Source of the DNA: Pisaster brevispinus
Taxonomy: Eukaryota; Echinodermata; Asteroidea; Forcipulatida; Asteriidae
Direction of reading: 5' to 3'
DNA: 64,000 nt
Assembly: GCA_023634235.1 (NCBI GenBank)
Contig: JAMKCF010000001.1
Coordinates: 10,178,258-10,242,257, forward strand
Both the position numbers and the translations under genes were made by a program. The notes below the pieces were generated by a model, which was given only the letters and a program-made list of their open reading frames with translations, made no database searches and was not told the DNA's origin. Shown one piece after another: positions 53,099 to 64,000 of this stretch (position 1 is its first letter; each line of letters starts with the position of its first letter).

Positions 53099-54453
53099 GT
53101 GAGATTTACTTTTTGTACACGTGTCCATATGCCTTAACTTCCAGAGCTGTTTTTTAAGTAATGCCATCTAAGATTTTATTTTTGAAATGAGGTGTTGATA
53201 CAATTTAGTGTGAGTTTAACAAATAAATGAAAACCTGACTAAACATGGTAAATAACACTTTTGGTAAACAATGTTAAATTACAAATATTTATTACGCTGT
53301 CACAATCTTGGTCCTATCCCCTGTATTCCAAAAAGTAAATAACTCCCTATAATCAAAAAACAATCAAGAATGTTCAATAGGAAACATACTCTTTGTACTC
53401 GGCCTCTTCTCAGTTGCATCAATTCCTACAGGACAAACTAAAGATTGCCACACCATAAAAAAGGTCTGAAATAAAATATGTAACTGTAACAAATGAACAC
53501 TTTTTAAAAGTACAATATTTAACAAAAAAGAAAACCATAAAGAACATTAAACTTGTAACTTAGCACTTTATCCTCAACCTCATTTTCTAAAGCTGTTTTT
53601 AACTCTGAAGACAATGAAATATACATGTAGATAAATATGCTGACTTAGTAAATCTGGCAGTTGGTGCTATTTCGGATTGTGTACAACAGTTTCAATTTTG
53701 TTGCATTTGTTTTCTTTTCATTTACTAGGCTGAAGGGGCAGTTACTGGTTTTACTTGTTTTAATGTCACCCAAAATGGTTGATGGGTGGGAGTAATCTTA
53801 AAGAGAACTGTTTATGTGCAGAAAATCTCTCAAACTTCCTGTTATGAGTGCCGTCCCAAACCGCCCTTCCAGCTTTGTGCACTGCATCCACAAGGAATTG
53901 TAACGGTGTGGTCACAATAATTTAAGCAAACATAATTTCAATAGGTTACAGAGTACATGTATTTTTTAATGTTGAATTAACAGATTTGTTATTTTTCCTG
54001 TGGCCCTCATAGCTACTCAAGAATTGCAAAATGCTTAGAAGTTAGATTCAATAAACATTATTGAAGAAATGTTGTCGATAGGGAGAATGGTGAAATATCT
54101 GCATAGATTACCAATCCAGAGCCAAGGCCCCCTGAAATTGTTTGAAATCAAAAGCAGTTTACTGTTTGCTTTTATTTGATCTTTGGGTGAAACATGGTTT
54201 ATGCATTATCTCAATCACTATACTACTGTCCTGTTCAATGATTTATTTGTAAAACAACATTAGTTTTTGTCTATTAAAACCCACATGATTGTTATTTGCT
54301 TTGTGATTGTGTTTGCATTTTATAATTAACTTGTACTATTACCACACTTGTTTAAATATTTTGGTTGATGGTTATCATAGTGTGACCCCTCTGGTTTAAG
54401 GCAGTTTTGCCATGCATAGGCCTAATAGAAAAAAATGATGGGAACGTTGTTAT
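53099..54453. other. Convergent intergenic region
   Basis: Lies between the last recognised exon of the integrase-like gene (donor GTGAGA at 53099) and the last HECT exon. A further 3' exon of the integrase-like gene should be here or beyond, but I could not identify it. Confidence 0.4.
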
Positions 54454-57400
54454 CTAAATTTTCCCAAAACCTTGGCAGCATGTAATCGCTTGTACCAGCA
54501 TGTCCTGTAGCTGGAGAGGGTCTTCTACACCTCTTGGAAGCCATAACAGTGGAACACATGTGTGTGAGCTGGGAAGACGCTTGATTCCTGTCACAGGTGT
54601 GTAGAAGTCGACCTCCAGATCTTTTTGAAAACCACATGGAGGAATGTTATCAGCTGCAGTCCAGAAATCCAAAACTTGTTCAAGTGAGATGCCAGAGGTG
54701 TTGGCTGAATACAAAAAAAGATAAACTCTGTTTTTGTTAATGTCACTGCACAAGAGTACTGTAATATTGGCAACATTTGCACCTTCTTGAATTTTAGGGA
54801 ACAACAAACACAACATGATTTAAAACATTATTTTGCACTTCACACTTTGGGCATGGCAGGAAATTCAATCTTTTGAGCAAAATCGAGGGTTGGATTTACT
54901 ATGCATTGTATTTTTCATGTCAAGTAGGCCTTGCTTCTTGCTTATCTTCTAGTTAATCAAATTTTAATCAAATGAACATTTCCCGAGGGAAACCCATGTA
55001 CTTGAAAAGTATAGCTATAGGGAAAAGGGCTTTGAACCTTAGGACTGTTAACAGAGGCCTCTACTGAAGTACCCAGTTTTCTGTACTGAACAGACTGCCA
55101 AACTCATTAGCTACTATAACTAATAGTTACGTTTATTTTTTGTTATATTTCTTTTTTTGAGGTGGGGGGGGGGGGGCAGGGACCATGTTTGTAATGAAAC
55201 ACACTACTTTTTTTTAAACCACCTAATTTGCATGTTTTTTCTGGTTTTCCTTTTAAACTTACCCTCACATCTTTGCAATACCACTTCAAAGCTGTATATC
55301 GTGTCGTCCTCTTGCATCCTCTTGTTTGACCCTTCCAGTGAGAAGTTTATTTTGTAGAGTTTCTTCAAATCTGCCTTTAGTTGTTTTTGTTCTTGGTGTA
55401 CAAACAGCTTGGAAGTGCAGTTTGGACTCCGCTTGACATCTTCCCACAGAGGTCCAAGGCCATTCACAAATTGCTTGACTGAGTGCTCCACCCTGAATTA
55501 TTATGGAAATGTTTTTACAAATCATAAAAATGTTTTGTTAATCCCTGTCGAATCCAACACACACTCATTCACTTTAAAAGACTATTATTTGTTAATATTA
55601 GGGCTAGACCTTTTAGTTTTTAAATGTTCTTCTCATACATTTTCTCATGCGAGTTTGACGCTTTTTTTGTTTGTTTATGCATAACTCTTTTAAAAGCAAA
55701 ACCATAGGGAAGTTGTTCTTTATGCAGTAACAACCAGCGAGCTTGGAAATCCTTACAATGTTAAAGTTATTGTCTATTGGGGTGGGTAGAGTGTATACAT
55801 GTAGGCTCAATTTAAATGTATCCCTTAAATCCCTCGGTTCAGACCCAACTGTGTGCAAAACAAGGCACTTCTATTAGATATAGAAATACACATTAATTTG
55901 TTTAATTAATCAAGTATAGTGGCCAGTGTTTTTCAAAAGGGAAGGGGATACATAAAAATTATGGCCTCCCTTTTCAAGCATGTCATACACATTTTTGCAC
56001 CAATATCATGATTTGACAAGGATGTTGTACACTACGTGGTTCTTCATAATGATGAATAACTGCATTTAAATAATAAAAAAAACAGTAAAAATAACTCCAA
56101 AATTATAAGTACTATGTGCTTGATTTACAAAATGATTTACACTGCAGGTTCAACTCACTCCTGAAACATTTTATTAAGTTAATAGAAATAAAAATTACTT
56201 GTAAGAAAACTCATGCATCAGGAGATCTTTGATGAGGTTGTCTCGATCACAATCCAACTTCTTTCCAAACACTCTGGTGTCGCCTTTATCAATCAGCCAG
56301 TCAGCCATCTCCTTCACAACTTCATCAAACTCTTCTTGAGATGTACATTACTGCAACTGTAGTGTGAATAAAACAGTTGATAGGAAACATTTTTATTATA
56401 GAAAGGTTAAACCAATACAGCAATTTCAACTGGAAGGTGTGCCTTTATTTTGTGTCGAGGAAACAATAGTGACAAAAAAGCACTGACCGACCAAACTTCA
56501 ATCACTTAAGTCAGTTTGCAAAAAGACAGGAGTAGGCTAATGTTCATATGAAACATGTTGTAAAGTATTGTGAATATAAACAAGAGCATGACATTAAAAT
56601 AGTGTATTCGCTAAAAATGTTGTTTTTCAATACCTTCACCAAGTTTGCACGAGTGGTTGCATCTGGTAGATGTTCAATGTCCTCTAGTCGGACATCCTTA
56701 TTTATCATGGCTGCAAAAGCAGAAGGACACATTCCACGTAATCCAGGCCCTCCATTCACAAAACTCCATGTGAGGTATTGGCCTACAAGCTTGTAGGTTT
56801 GCTGTCTGATCAGACGCAAGTCATGTGTAAATGACACCATCCCAGACTTGCTCGCAGTCTGGAACACCCCCAAGCTAGTTGTGACCTCCCGCATCAAGAG
56901 CCTGCATGACAGACAGCAAATAATTAGAGATGAAATTATTTCATTAAGATTGTTGCCCAAAGTGAGCAAAGTTCTCTGCTGGCAGGTATTTCTATATTAC
57001 TATGAAAAAAGTGCTCAGTGTTTAATTTAAAAAGCTAAGGATCCATCCCAAAATCTCTGCATTACAATACTACACTGTTTACATAGAAATAATTAAAACA
57101 AAAACTGTATTCAAAAATTTTATGTGTTTCTTCAATTTTGGTCTTTGGCAAAGAAATGATAACACAATTCTTCTATTAATGGTTGGTTGTGAGAATTAAC
57201 CCAACCCTACAGTGTCTTTGGCTAGAGACACTCTGAAATCCTCTGAAATCCTCCAAAATACACCACTCTATGGTAACTGAACACCCAAAGGTTTGGACTT
57301 AGACAAGGTTAGCATGCCTGGCCCAACTTTTTTTTGGCCGCCCTGCAGTACCTAATTCTACAAAGTCAGACAACTTGCTGCATGCGGTTTTGTAGGAATT

Positions 57401-57477
57401 GGGACCCTTAGGGTTAATGTATGATTGTGCCTAGTTACATTTCTTTGTATCTTTAATATCACTTACTTGCACAATTA

Positions 57478-57552
57478 CTCCCCCCCAAAAAAAAAAATAA
57501 AATAAAATAATAATAATAATAATATATATATATATATATAAAAAATAAAATA
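57478..57552 (+). repeat. Simple-sequence tract (C6, A-rich, ATA and TA repeats)
   Basis: CCCCCC followed by an A11 run, (AAAAT)n, (ATA)n and (TA)n within 75 bases, just downstream of the HECT exon 57569-57790. Confidence 0.85.
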
Positions 57553-60114
57553 AACAATAAACACATACTTGAAAAATTATCGTGTTGGTTCTCCCCCGTC
57601 TTGTGCATCTTCTCCAGCAAATACAACTTCTATTGGCCTCCAGAAAGAGAAATCTTGGTCCTTAGTGGCCCTTAGTGTCGAAGACAATAGTCGTCTCCTG
57701 TGGATTATGATTTGTACAGCAGGATGATCGTTGGGAATGAAGGCCAACAACTTTGCAAGTATGTCACTCAAGCTGTGTGAATCAGCATGCCTTGAGGGGG
57801 AAAAAAAAAAATAAAAAATAAATAAATAAAAAATAAGAAAAAAAACAAACACATCAAGGCAACGAACAATCTCTATGATTGTCAATCAGTGATCCCACAC
57901 ACTCTTACTTTTAATAGTGGGGTTCTGTACACCAATTGCCCTTTTGTTACAACTGTGGGATAAGTCACCAATGTTCCTTCAAAAACGTTTAGAGTACATT
58001 GTTCAATATTCTTTCAAGTACCCCAGATTTAAATGGCAAGTGTAAACATATCTCACACAAATTACTTCGGTACATGATTGTCCTCTCATTACTGGCTACT
58101 TAATTTAGAATTCATGTTGGGTCCATTGGCATTTGGAAATGTTCTTGTGCCATTGTTTTATTATCTAGAATGCCACCATAGATATTGTCTGTATTGTTTC
58201 TCTCTGGTCACTGGCAAATGTTGAGTTAAGTAAACAGCACAATGCATATGACACCATTTGAGTGGGCCACTATCTGTTAGGGATTGTCAACATAGGTAAT
58301 GATAATAGTATTGGGCCTACCTTATAGCCACCATCTCTGCACACGGGTTCATTGGAACATCATTTGGCTCATCATCGTCCTCAATTAGATCAATGTATGC
58401 ATTATATGTTGACAAGTCAAGGCTTTCTTCCTGAAGGGTATAACAGGAATATGAAGGGAAAGAGAGGTCTGGGCTTGTATCTAGGGCATTGGTTAGGATA
58501 AAATTAACAAGGGCCAGTTTATTGTCATGATAATTTTTTTTTCTCAAGGTGGTTTAACCCTATCAGGACCGGAGGGGAGGGGGCACATTGTACAAAAATT
58601 TTCCCACAACTTTCTAAAGCTGCATCCGATCACCCCAATTTTGTTTTGACTTTTCCCTAAATTTATCTAGGGTCATATTGCCACAAGTTAGTTATTACCA
58701 GAAGAACGCTGTTACCATGGCAACCGTTTGTTTGACTCTGGTTTTTGAGATTTGAATTTTTTAGTGATTTTAGTCTTTTTCAACCAACTTTCCACGTTTT
58801 AGTTTTTTATGCACAAACAGGTTATTGATAGTCACGTGATACTTGTTTAAATTATATTTTGGAAAATAAAAAAAAGTTTGCCATGTTTGGTGGCCATCTT
58901 GGATTTTGTGTTTTCAGTATGTATTTAGGGGTTCAAGGATTTATCAAAATTGTTATCAATGGAATATTTTCAGGAAGCTAATTTCAAACTTTTCAGGTAA
59001 AGAAATAATGTAGGATCATCAAGCAGGCCCCATAATCGCATATTGGGCCCAACAAGTTGGAGGTTATTGATTTTTACCCTCAGCTCATAGAACTAGATGG
59101 AAGGAACATATGTGTCAAATTTTATAAAAATTGCTCAAGAACTTAGGAAAATACGGAGAGGGGACACAATGAGGCACCCCCCCAAAAAAAAGGACTGTCA
59201 CTAGGCTCAGACAGAGAACATTTCATCCCATGGAAAGCAAACCAGAAGATAACTACATTTCACATACCATTGTAAATGTTAGAAAACTTAATGAAACAAA
59301 TTCACATTACCTGCCTGTGGCGTGGAAAATACACAGTTGGTGTACTTGGTTAAGATGGCCTACTTGTACTCTCTGCACTCTGTGTTAAGAAAACAACAGA
59401 GGAAAGCAAATATTAATCATTTGCTTTTTTCATTAATAATCAAGTAGAATTTTGTCATGTTGTTTTTGTTTACTTAATTTCAGTAATTTGTTTTTTTAAG
59501 TGCAATCAAAATCCAATCAAAATCATCTAGCCAGCAAGTGAGTGAAATAAATGGACTATAATCAATGCATGTATATCTCCTATATTACCTGTATTTTTAA
59601 GACAAAGCTTGGGGAATGAGGACATGCATTTTAATACCTTCAACAAAAAAGAGCATGGGTTTTAACTGTTAAATTTTGTATCAAAAAAGGAATTAGTACA
59701 AACCTCCTTAGTTCCTTGAGTTACATTCACATTTGGTAGGTCAGACTCACTGTCATCATCTTCATCGTCAGAAAAAAGTTCCTGAACAGACAAAGAAAGC
59801 TTCATTTACTACCACTGACAGGATGGACCGTTGTGATTATGTTGATAGTTTAAACAGACCATAGCATGTATTTACCATTCCTGTAACATCAACAGCAAAT
59901 GTTTGTTTAGAGATAAAACGATGTTGAAAAGGAATATTTGGCATCCTCCAAATTCACTGTTTACCTTATTTGTCAATCTGGTTTCCAAATACAACCTCAC
60001 AGGATGTGTATTTAACTCTTGAAGTATGTCCCCCAGAGTGTAGCAGTTTCCCTTACTAAAATCGGAGAGACACTGCCCACTGAAGGTTGCAAGCTGTGTT
60101 GATACATGGCTTAA

Positions 60115-61486
60115 AGGGGCACACCGGCTTCGTTGGGCTATTTGGGCTACAAAATAGGCTAACATATGACTTCAAAGGTCTTCCAGGAATGGAGAAGAAC
60201 GGTTCCTAAAAGAAACCATCAAATTTTGCCGTTTTTGAGCATTTTTCAAAAAACGAAGGTCACGTGATTTATCCGAACCAAAAAAGTGGTTCGGATAAAT
60301 CACGTGATCTTCGGAGATAGTTTTACTTCCAGCCGTATAAAAGTAAATTACTGAACCAAATTTAAATCTGTTTTTTTTTTAATATTATTCATGAGTATTT
60401 GACAAAAAAGACTATGTATTCAGATTATTGATACAATTTGTAAATAATGATGAAAAATCGAACGTAAGATTCGCATTCAGAGAGTCCGTGCAACCGAAGC
60501 GTGTTTTACGGCGCACCAGCGTGGGAGCTAGCGGAATGAAACCATGGGGCATATCCCGTACAGCCTGTGCCGTGTCTCGTGGGGCCAGAGAGACAAGCCC
60601 GGGCTTGCCGGTCTAGCCGTGAGCTTGGGAGCTTGTCGGAGGGGTAGGGAGCCAGACCAACAATTACGTTTTTTTAAGGAGGATTTTAGTCTGATACCCT
60701 AGCTATTATCCCCTAACTATTGCAACGTGTTGCCTGCGCTACACACGCGGGACGGCGACGGAGAATATTTATCCCATACAGCTGGTCTACTTCTATGATA
60801 GCTGCAGTGTCCAACCCCCCCCCCCCCCCCCCCCCAACAATTGCTGCTTTTGCTGGCTTTCCCTTTGGATTTATCGTGTTTGGTTTTTTTACTCTTTACT
60901 TTTCGTTGGACCACCTTCTGGGTGTTTTTCCTTGCGATGTTTTTTGTGCCGATCCTTGGATGTCGAAGAAACGTTCTCCATTGCAAGTACACAGAATACA
61001 GTACGTCGTCGTACACAGAATACAGGTTGGGGTGCGTTTTCGCGGTCGTAACCAATAACTGTTTCAATGGCAAGTTCAACCGAAACAGTTATTGGTTACG
61101 ACCGCGAGCGGATTTCGACTCGGACTGACCATAGAGCAAGGAACCTTGTTCTATGGACTGACGTCCGTTCATGTCTGTTTTTTATTTACACGTGAATTTG
61201 TGCTTGATGGATATGAAGTCTGGATCCTCATGCCTCGCCATTTTTATAATTTATACATAAACAGAGCTCCAGTCTACTTACAACATTGCGCAACATTGTA
61301 CGTAAACTTGACAGTTGCAACGGCTGGAAAAGCGTATAAGCTGACCTTTGACCGCATTTTGTTTTTTTCACATTTTTCGTTAATTACGTGATATTTTGAT
61401 GATTTTTTTTTACACGAACCATCTAAAAATTGTTGTCTGTCATTCCACATCACTATATTAGATAAACAGTAAGCCGGTGTGTCCCT
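60115..61486. mobile_element. TTAA-target DNA transposon, non-autonomous, 1372 bp
   Basis: Flanked by TTAA on both sides (60111-60114, 61487-61490). Ends AGGG(G/A)CACACCGGCTT and its inverse. No transposase frame is evident. Two strong internal hairpins: about 60256-60315 (CACGTGATTTATCCGAACCA arms) and about 61037-61110 (GGTCGTAACCAATAACTG arms). A poly(C) run lies at 60812-60836. TTAA targeting suggests a piggyBac-like source, though the superfamily is not proven. It interrupts a coding exon of the HECT gene; the reading frame on the two sides is continuous if the element and one TTAA are ignored. Confidence 0.85.
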
Positions 61487-62983
61487 TTAACTCCACACCC
61501 TTAGCTTCATTTTTTCCGCCGGGGAAAAACATGTCTGTCATTTTTTTCAAAATGTCAGGTTCTTTCGCCTCCTTGCACAGCTCCAGAGGGTGTGATCCCC
61601 CACCCCTGCTTGCTACTACTTGTCGTAAACCGTTGGACTCCTCGTGCTTCCATCCAGCATATATCCGAGTTGTTTTGCTTTTGTTTGATCCTGAAGTTGG
61701 CTTCAGGTTTCTGTTTTTAACCATATTCTTTAATCTAGCTACTACTGGTAAAGTAGTTGTATCTCCTACAGAAAGTATAAAAAAGGAGAAAGGTAACTTT
61801 CCTTTTTTTCTAAAGGGTACAAAGTTGCTAAGTTGTTAGTTACAATAATTCTAACGCTCCCGCAAGGGTCGACCCTTTCAACAACACCAGTTACAAAATA
61901 ATTTGAGACTAATAAAAGACTTAAACACAAAATCATAAATCTTATTGAAAAGTATGCATGTTTAGCATCTTTTTATAGTATGTACTTGCAGTTGCACTGT
62001 TTATGTAACTCCTCTAGATTTATTGTTTTCCGCCTGCCATTATTATCATTTTTAAGCAGGTGCCCTTGATTGGAGTTCAGTTGTTCACAAATAATAGAAT
62101 CTGTGCTCACATCATTTGCATGCATCCTTAAAAAACAAACAAAAACATTATAGTGTGTGCGTTGAGGGCACACTAGCTCTCACCCCCCCCCCCCTGTCCT
62201 GATAGGCACTGCTGATGATAGGGCGGTAATCACAGGTGATGTTTTGCTCAGGCATTTTAACTAAATTACAAAACATGAGGAAGTACATACTGTCAACTTG
62301 CTCTTTAGACTTCTGTCTAATCCTCACGCGGTCTCCTATTTTTGAAACTCCAAGTAGCAGAAACTCACTGTCTGTTAGTATTGCAGCCTCTTTTACACCA
62401 ACCTGCCGACACAATAGAGAAACCACCAGACATGTTTAAACACTCAGTAAAAACATAAGTGAGCAATGAGTATAGGCAGCTCGTGATTTTGTTAGAAAAA
62501 ATAAAAATTTGGTCGGTCATACGGTCGCTCGTACCACAAAAAGGAACCCAGTAACTGACAGAGGTAGATTATGAGACACAAATATTCGTGAGACCGTTTT
62601 TCACCCTGTGGCATGAAAACAAAATGTCAGCATTGTGTAAGTTCAAGTAGGCCTAACAATAAGAAAGTTCGATGAATACGAATCGATTGTAAAGCATGAC
62701 AAAGGAGCCACAATTTGTAATAAAAAGATGCAAAACTATTGAATTCACTTACTCGATTGTCCTCAAAGGCCTTTAAAAACTCTAGCAACCCTAGTCCCAA
62801 GAGAACTTCGTCCATTTTGACTATTCTTGGACTAAGGAATGCTTTCAGAAATATTCACACTTCAGCTTGTGTTGTCGACACAATCGAACTTGTGTATTGT
62901 ATTGTATACGTACCTGGAGAGCGGTATTGGACAGTCACGTGACAGCCACGTGGGATAATTTGGAGGACACATGGGAAAGGCAC

Positions 62984-63088
62984 GACGGTCGACAGTCGAC
63001 GGACGACGGACGACGGACGACGGGCGACGGGCGACGGGCGACGGGCGACGGGCGACGGACGACGGACGACGGGCGACGGGCGACGGGT
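62984..63088 (-). repeat. Heptamer array, 15 copies of GACGG(A/G)C
   Basis: Exactly fifteen 7-bp units; as the reverse complement they are GTCCGTC and GCCCGTC, the same family as 13793-13911. Begins 169 bases upstream of the HECT start codon. Confidence 0.9.
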
Positions 63089-64000
63089 ATGAAGCGCCGT
63101 TCTGTCCAGTGAAGCGCCCTCTGTATTAGTCAAGACAGGGTGGTTGAGCGCATAGAGCGCAAGTCAATAACCAATCAAAGTCTAAGGAAAGAAAGTTGTG
63201 CGCAGGGTTGTGCGTAACAAAACCTATAATTTTAACCTCTGACCTGTTGACCACAATGCATCTGCTGATGAGCTAGCTGCAACCTGTTACGGAGATCTTG
63301 GCGAGTTTAAAGGTTTGTGATCTTTGTGTTTGTCATGTTTGTGTTACTTTTTTTGCTTCGTTTTTTCCCATTTTCAGTTTTGGAGAATCTGAGTGGCCTT
63401 GTTTTTGTGTTCATGCCCAGGCTATTTCTTTGCCAGGTATGGCAGGTCATGGAGGGCAGGCATTATGATTCCTATGGCCTATTCAATTTATTGATTATGA
63501 ACCAGTTTTCGGACTAACTACAGACTACGTACATGTATTGTGTGCATTGCATGCCGTCGATTATTATATCAGATTATGATGGAGCATGGAGGAAGGAAAT
63601 ATATGGAGGAAGTAAAACATGTATCCTCGATTTACCAGTAATGTCGTACCTAACTAAGCTAAGGCTTTTTGCTCAACTAGACAGCAACTTACAAATAAAA
63701 TATAAATATAGAAGTTTGTTGTTTGTTGCAATTGGTTTTTGTGAAGAAAATTCTTGAAAAATAATTAAATACATCTCCAACTCCAAGCGCGGTCACATGC
63801 GTGGCTGTCTGGGAGCGCCAGTATTAGCGACGTACAGAATTGTGGTCGTCAAGAAATTACGATACCACTAATGACACAGGGCTGCGACCGTAAAACTTAC
63901 GAGGTCTCAGAAATTGTACGCAAGAATAAAAACGATTGTGTCATGTTTTATTTTTATATATATTGCAGGTGACTGTAAAATAGTTTTTCATGATGACATT
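63089..64000. other. Right flank, no gene recognised
   Basis: T-rich host sequence. Two GAAGCGCC motifs follow the heptamer array (63092, 63110). Small ORFs at 63317 and 63533 lack splice or domain support. Confidence 0.4.

Larger units (their letters stand above)
54454..62815 (-). pseudogene. HECT E3 ubiquitin-ligase-like gene (G2E3-like), broken
   Basis: Minus-strand exons: 62753-62815 (MDEVLLGLGLLEFLKAFE), from 62403 (LLLGVSKIGDRVRIR; with the first exon, SAM-like), 61986-62126, 59965-61710 (IYAGWKH, RGGGSHPLELCKEA, MFFPGGKN), 59704-59781 (acidic), 58321-58430, 57569-57790 (VVFAGEDAQDGG), 56634-56901 (SFVNGGPGLRGMCPSAF), 56199-56350, 55263-55492 and 54454-54704 (HECT C-lobe with LPSSHTCVPLLWLP and its catalytic Cys). 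Phases fit from 61986 onward; the junction between 62403 and 62126 is unresolved. Breaks: a TTAA-flanked transposon inside exon 59965-61710, TAA at 57577-57579 where the family usually has Glu, and TAA as first codon of 56199-56350. Probably once a ligase, now inactive. Confidence 0.8.

Noticed and set aside
59311..59372. Extra HECT-gene exon
   Set aside because: It has splice-like borders, but its 62-base length would break the phase between the exons at 59704 and 58430, which join in phase without it.
60428..60616. 62-aa ORF inside the TTAA element as a transposase remnant
   Set aside because: No transposase motif; the element looks non-autonomous.

Overview
The window is nuclear DNA of an invertebrate animal. 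Genes have spliceosomal introns with GT..AG borders and matching phases, intergenic DNA is AT-rich and packed with small foldback and tRNA-derived repeats, and there are two giant Polinton/Maverick (adintovirus-like) DNA elements. Short repeats ending in GGGCCCAATTT and the kinds of genes present make me think of a marine deuterostome such as an echinoderm, but the species is a guess.

Layout. 1-13792 is gene-poor flank carrying MITE-like foldbacks, a TTAA-element fragment and a tRNA-derived SINE. 13793-13911 is a 17-copy heptamer array, mirrored in inverted orientation by a 15-copy array at 62984-63088. Between the arrays lie a plus-strand, intron-rich, apparently intact DDE integrase-like gene (eight exons recognised, 14989-53098) and a convergent minus-strand HECT E3-like gene (54454-62815). 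The HECT gene is broken by two in-frame TAA codons and by a 1.4 kb TTAA-target transposon sitting inside a coding exon.

Polinton A (16497-48784, 6-bp target duplication GATGCT, about 730-bp terminal inverted repeats) lies in an intron of the integrase-like gene. Polinton B (26369-43072, 6-bp duplication GACGCG, 576-bp terminal inverted repeats) lies inside the DNA polymerase gene of Polinton A. The window is therefore a nest of at least three layers.

Both Polintons carry the same gene set in the same relative order. On one strand is a late cluster: packaging ATPase, small basic protein with a hydrophobic tail, 155-176 aa protein, Cys-rich ORF overlapping the integrase, integrase with chromodomain, penton-like minor capsid, PX-like core/cement protein, double-jelly-roll major capsid and adenain-like protease. 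Convergent to it is a two-gene unit: a WW+PC4 protein, then a CxxC..HxC protein that appears to be reached by splicing. Divergent from the late cluster is a multi-exon, zinc-finger-bearing protein-primed PolB. In B everything is open except one shift at an A7 run in PolB. In A the capsid, ATPase and integrase genes are open, but PolB has three in-frame TAA codons and is split by B.

Points that look least described: an array of perfect short hairpins in the A termini; a promoter module (TGACGTCA, GGACAAGTTT, CCAAT) shared by two otherwise diverged Polintons upstream of a WW-PC4 fusion; a conserved phase-1 splice acceptor opening a second early gene; spliced N-terminal repeat exons on PolB; and a conserved overlapping Cys-rich ORF at the integrase start.
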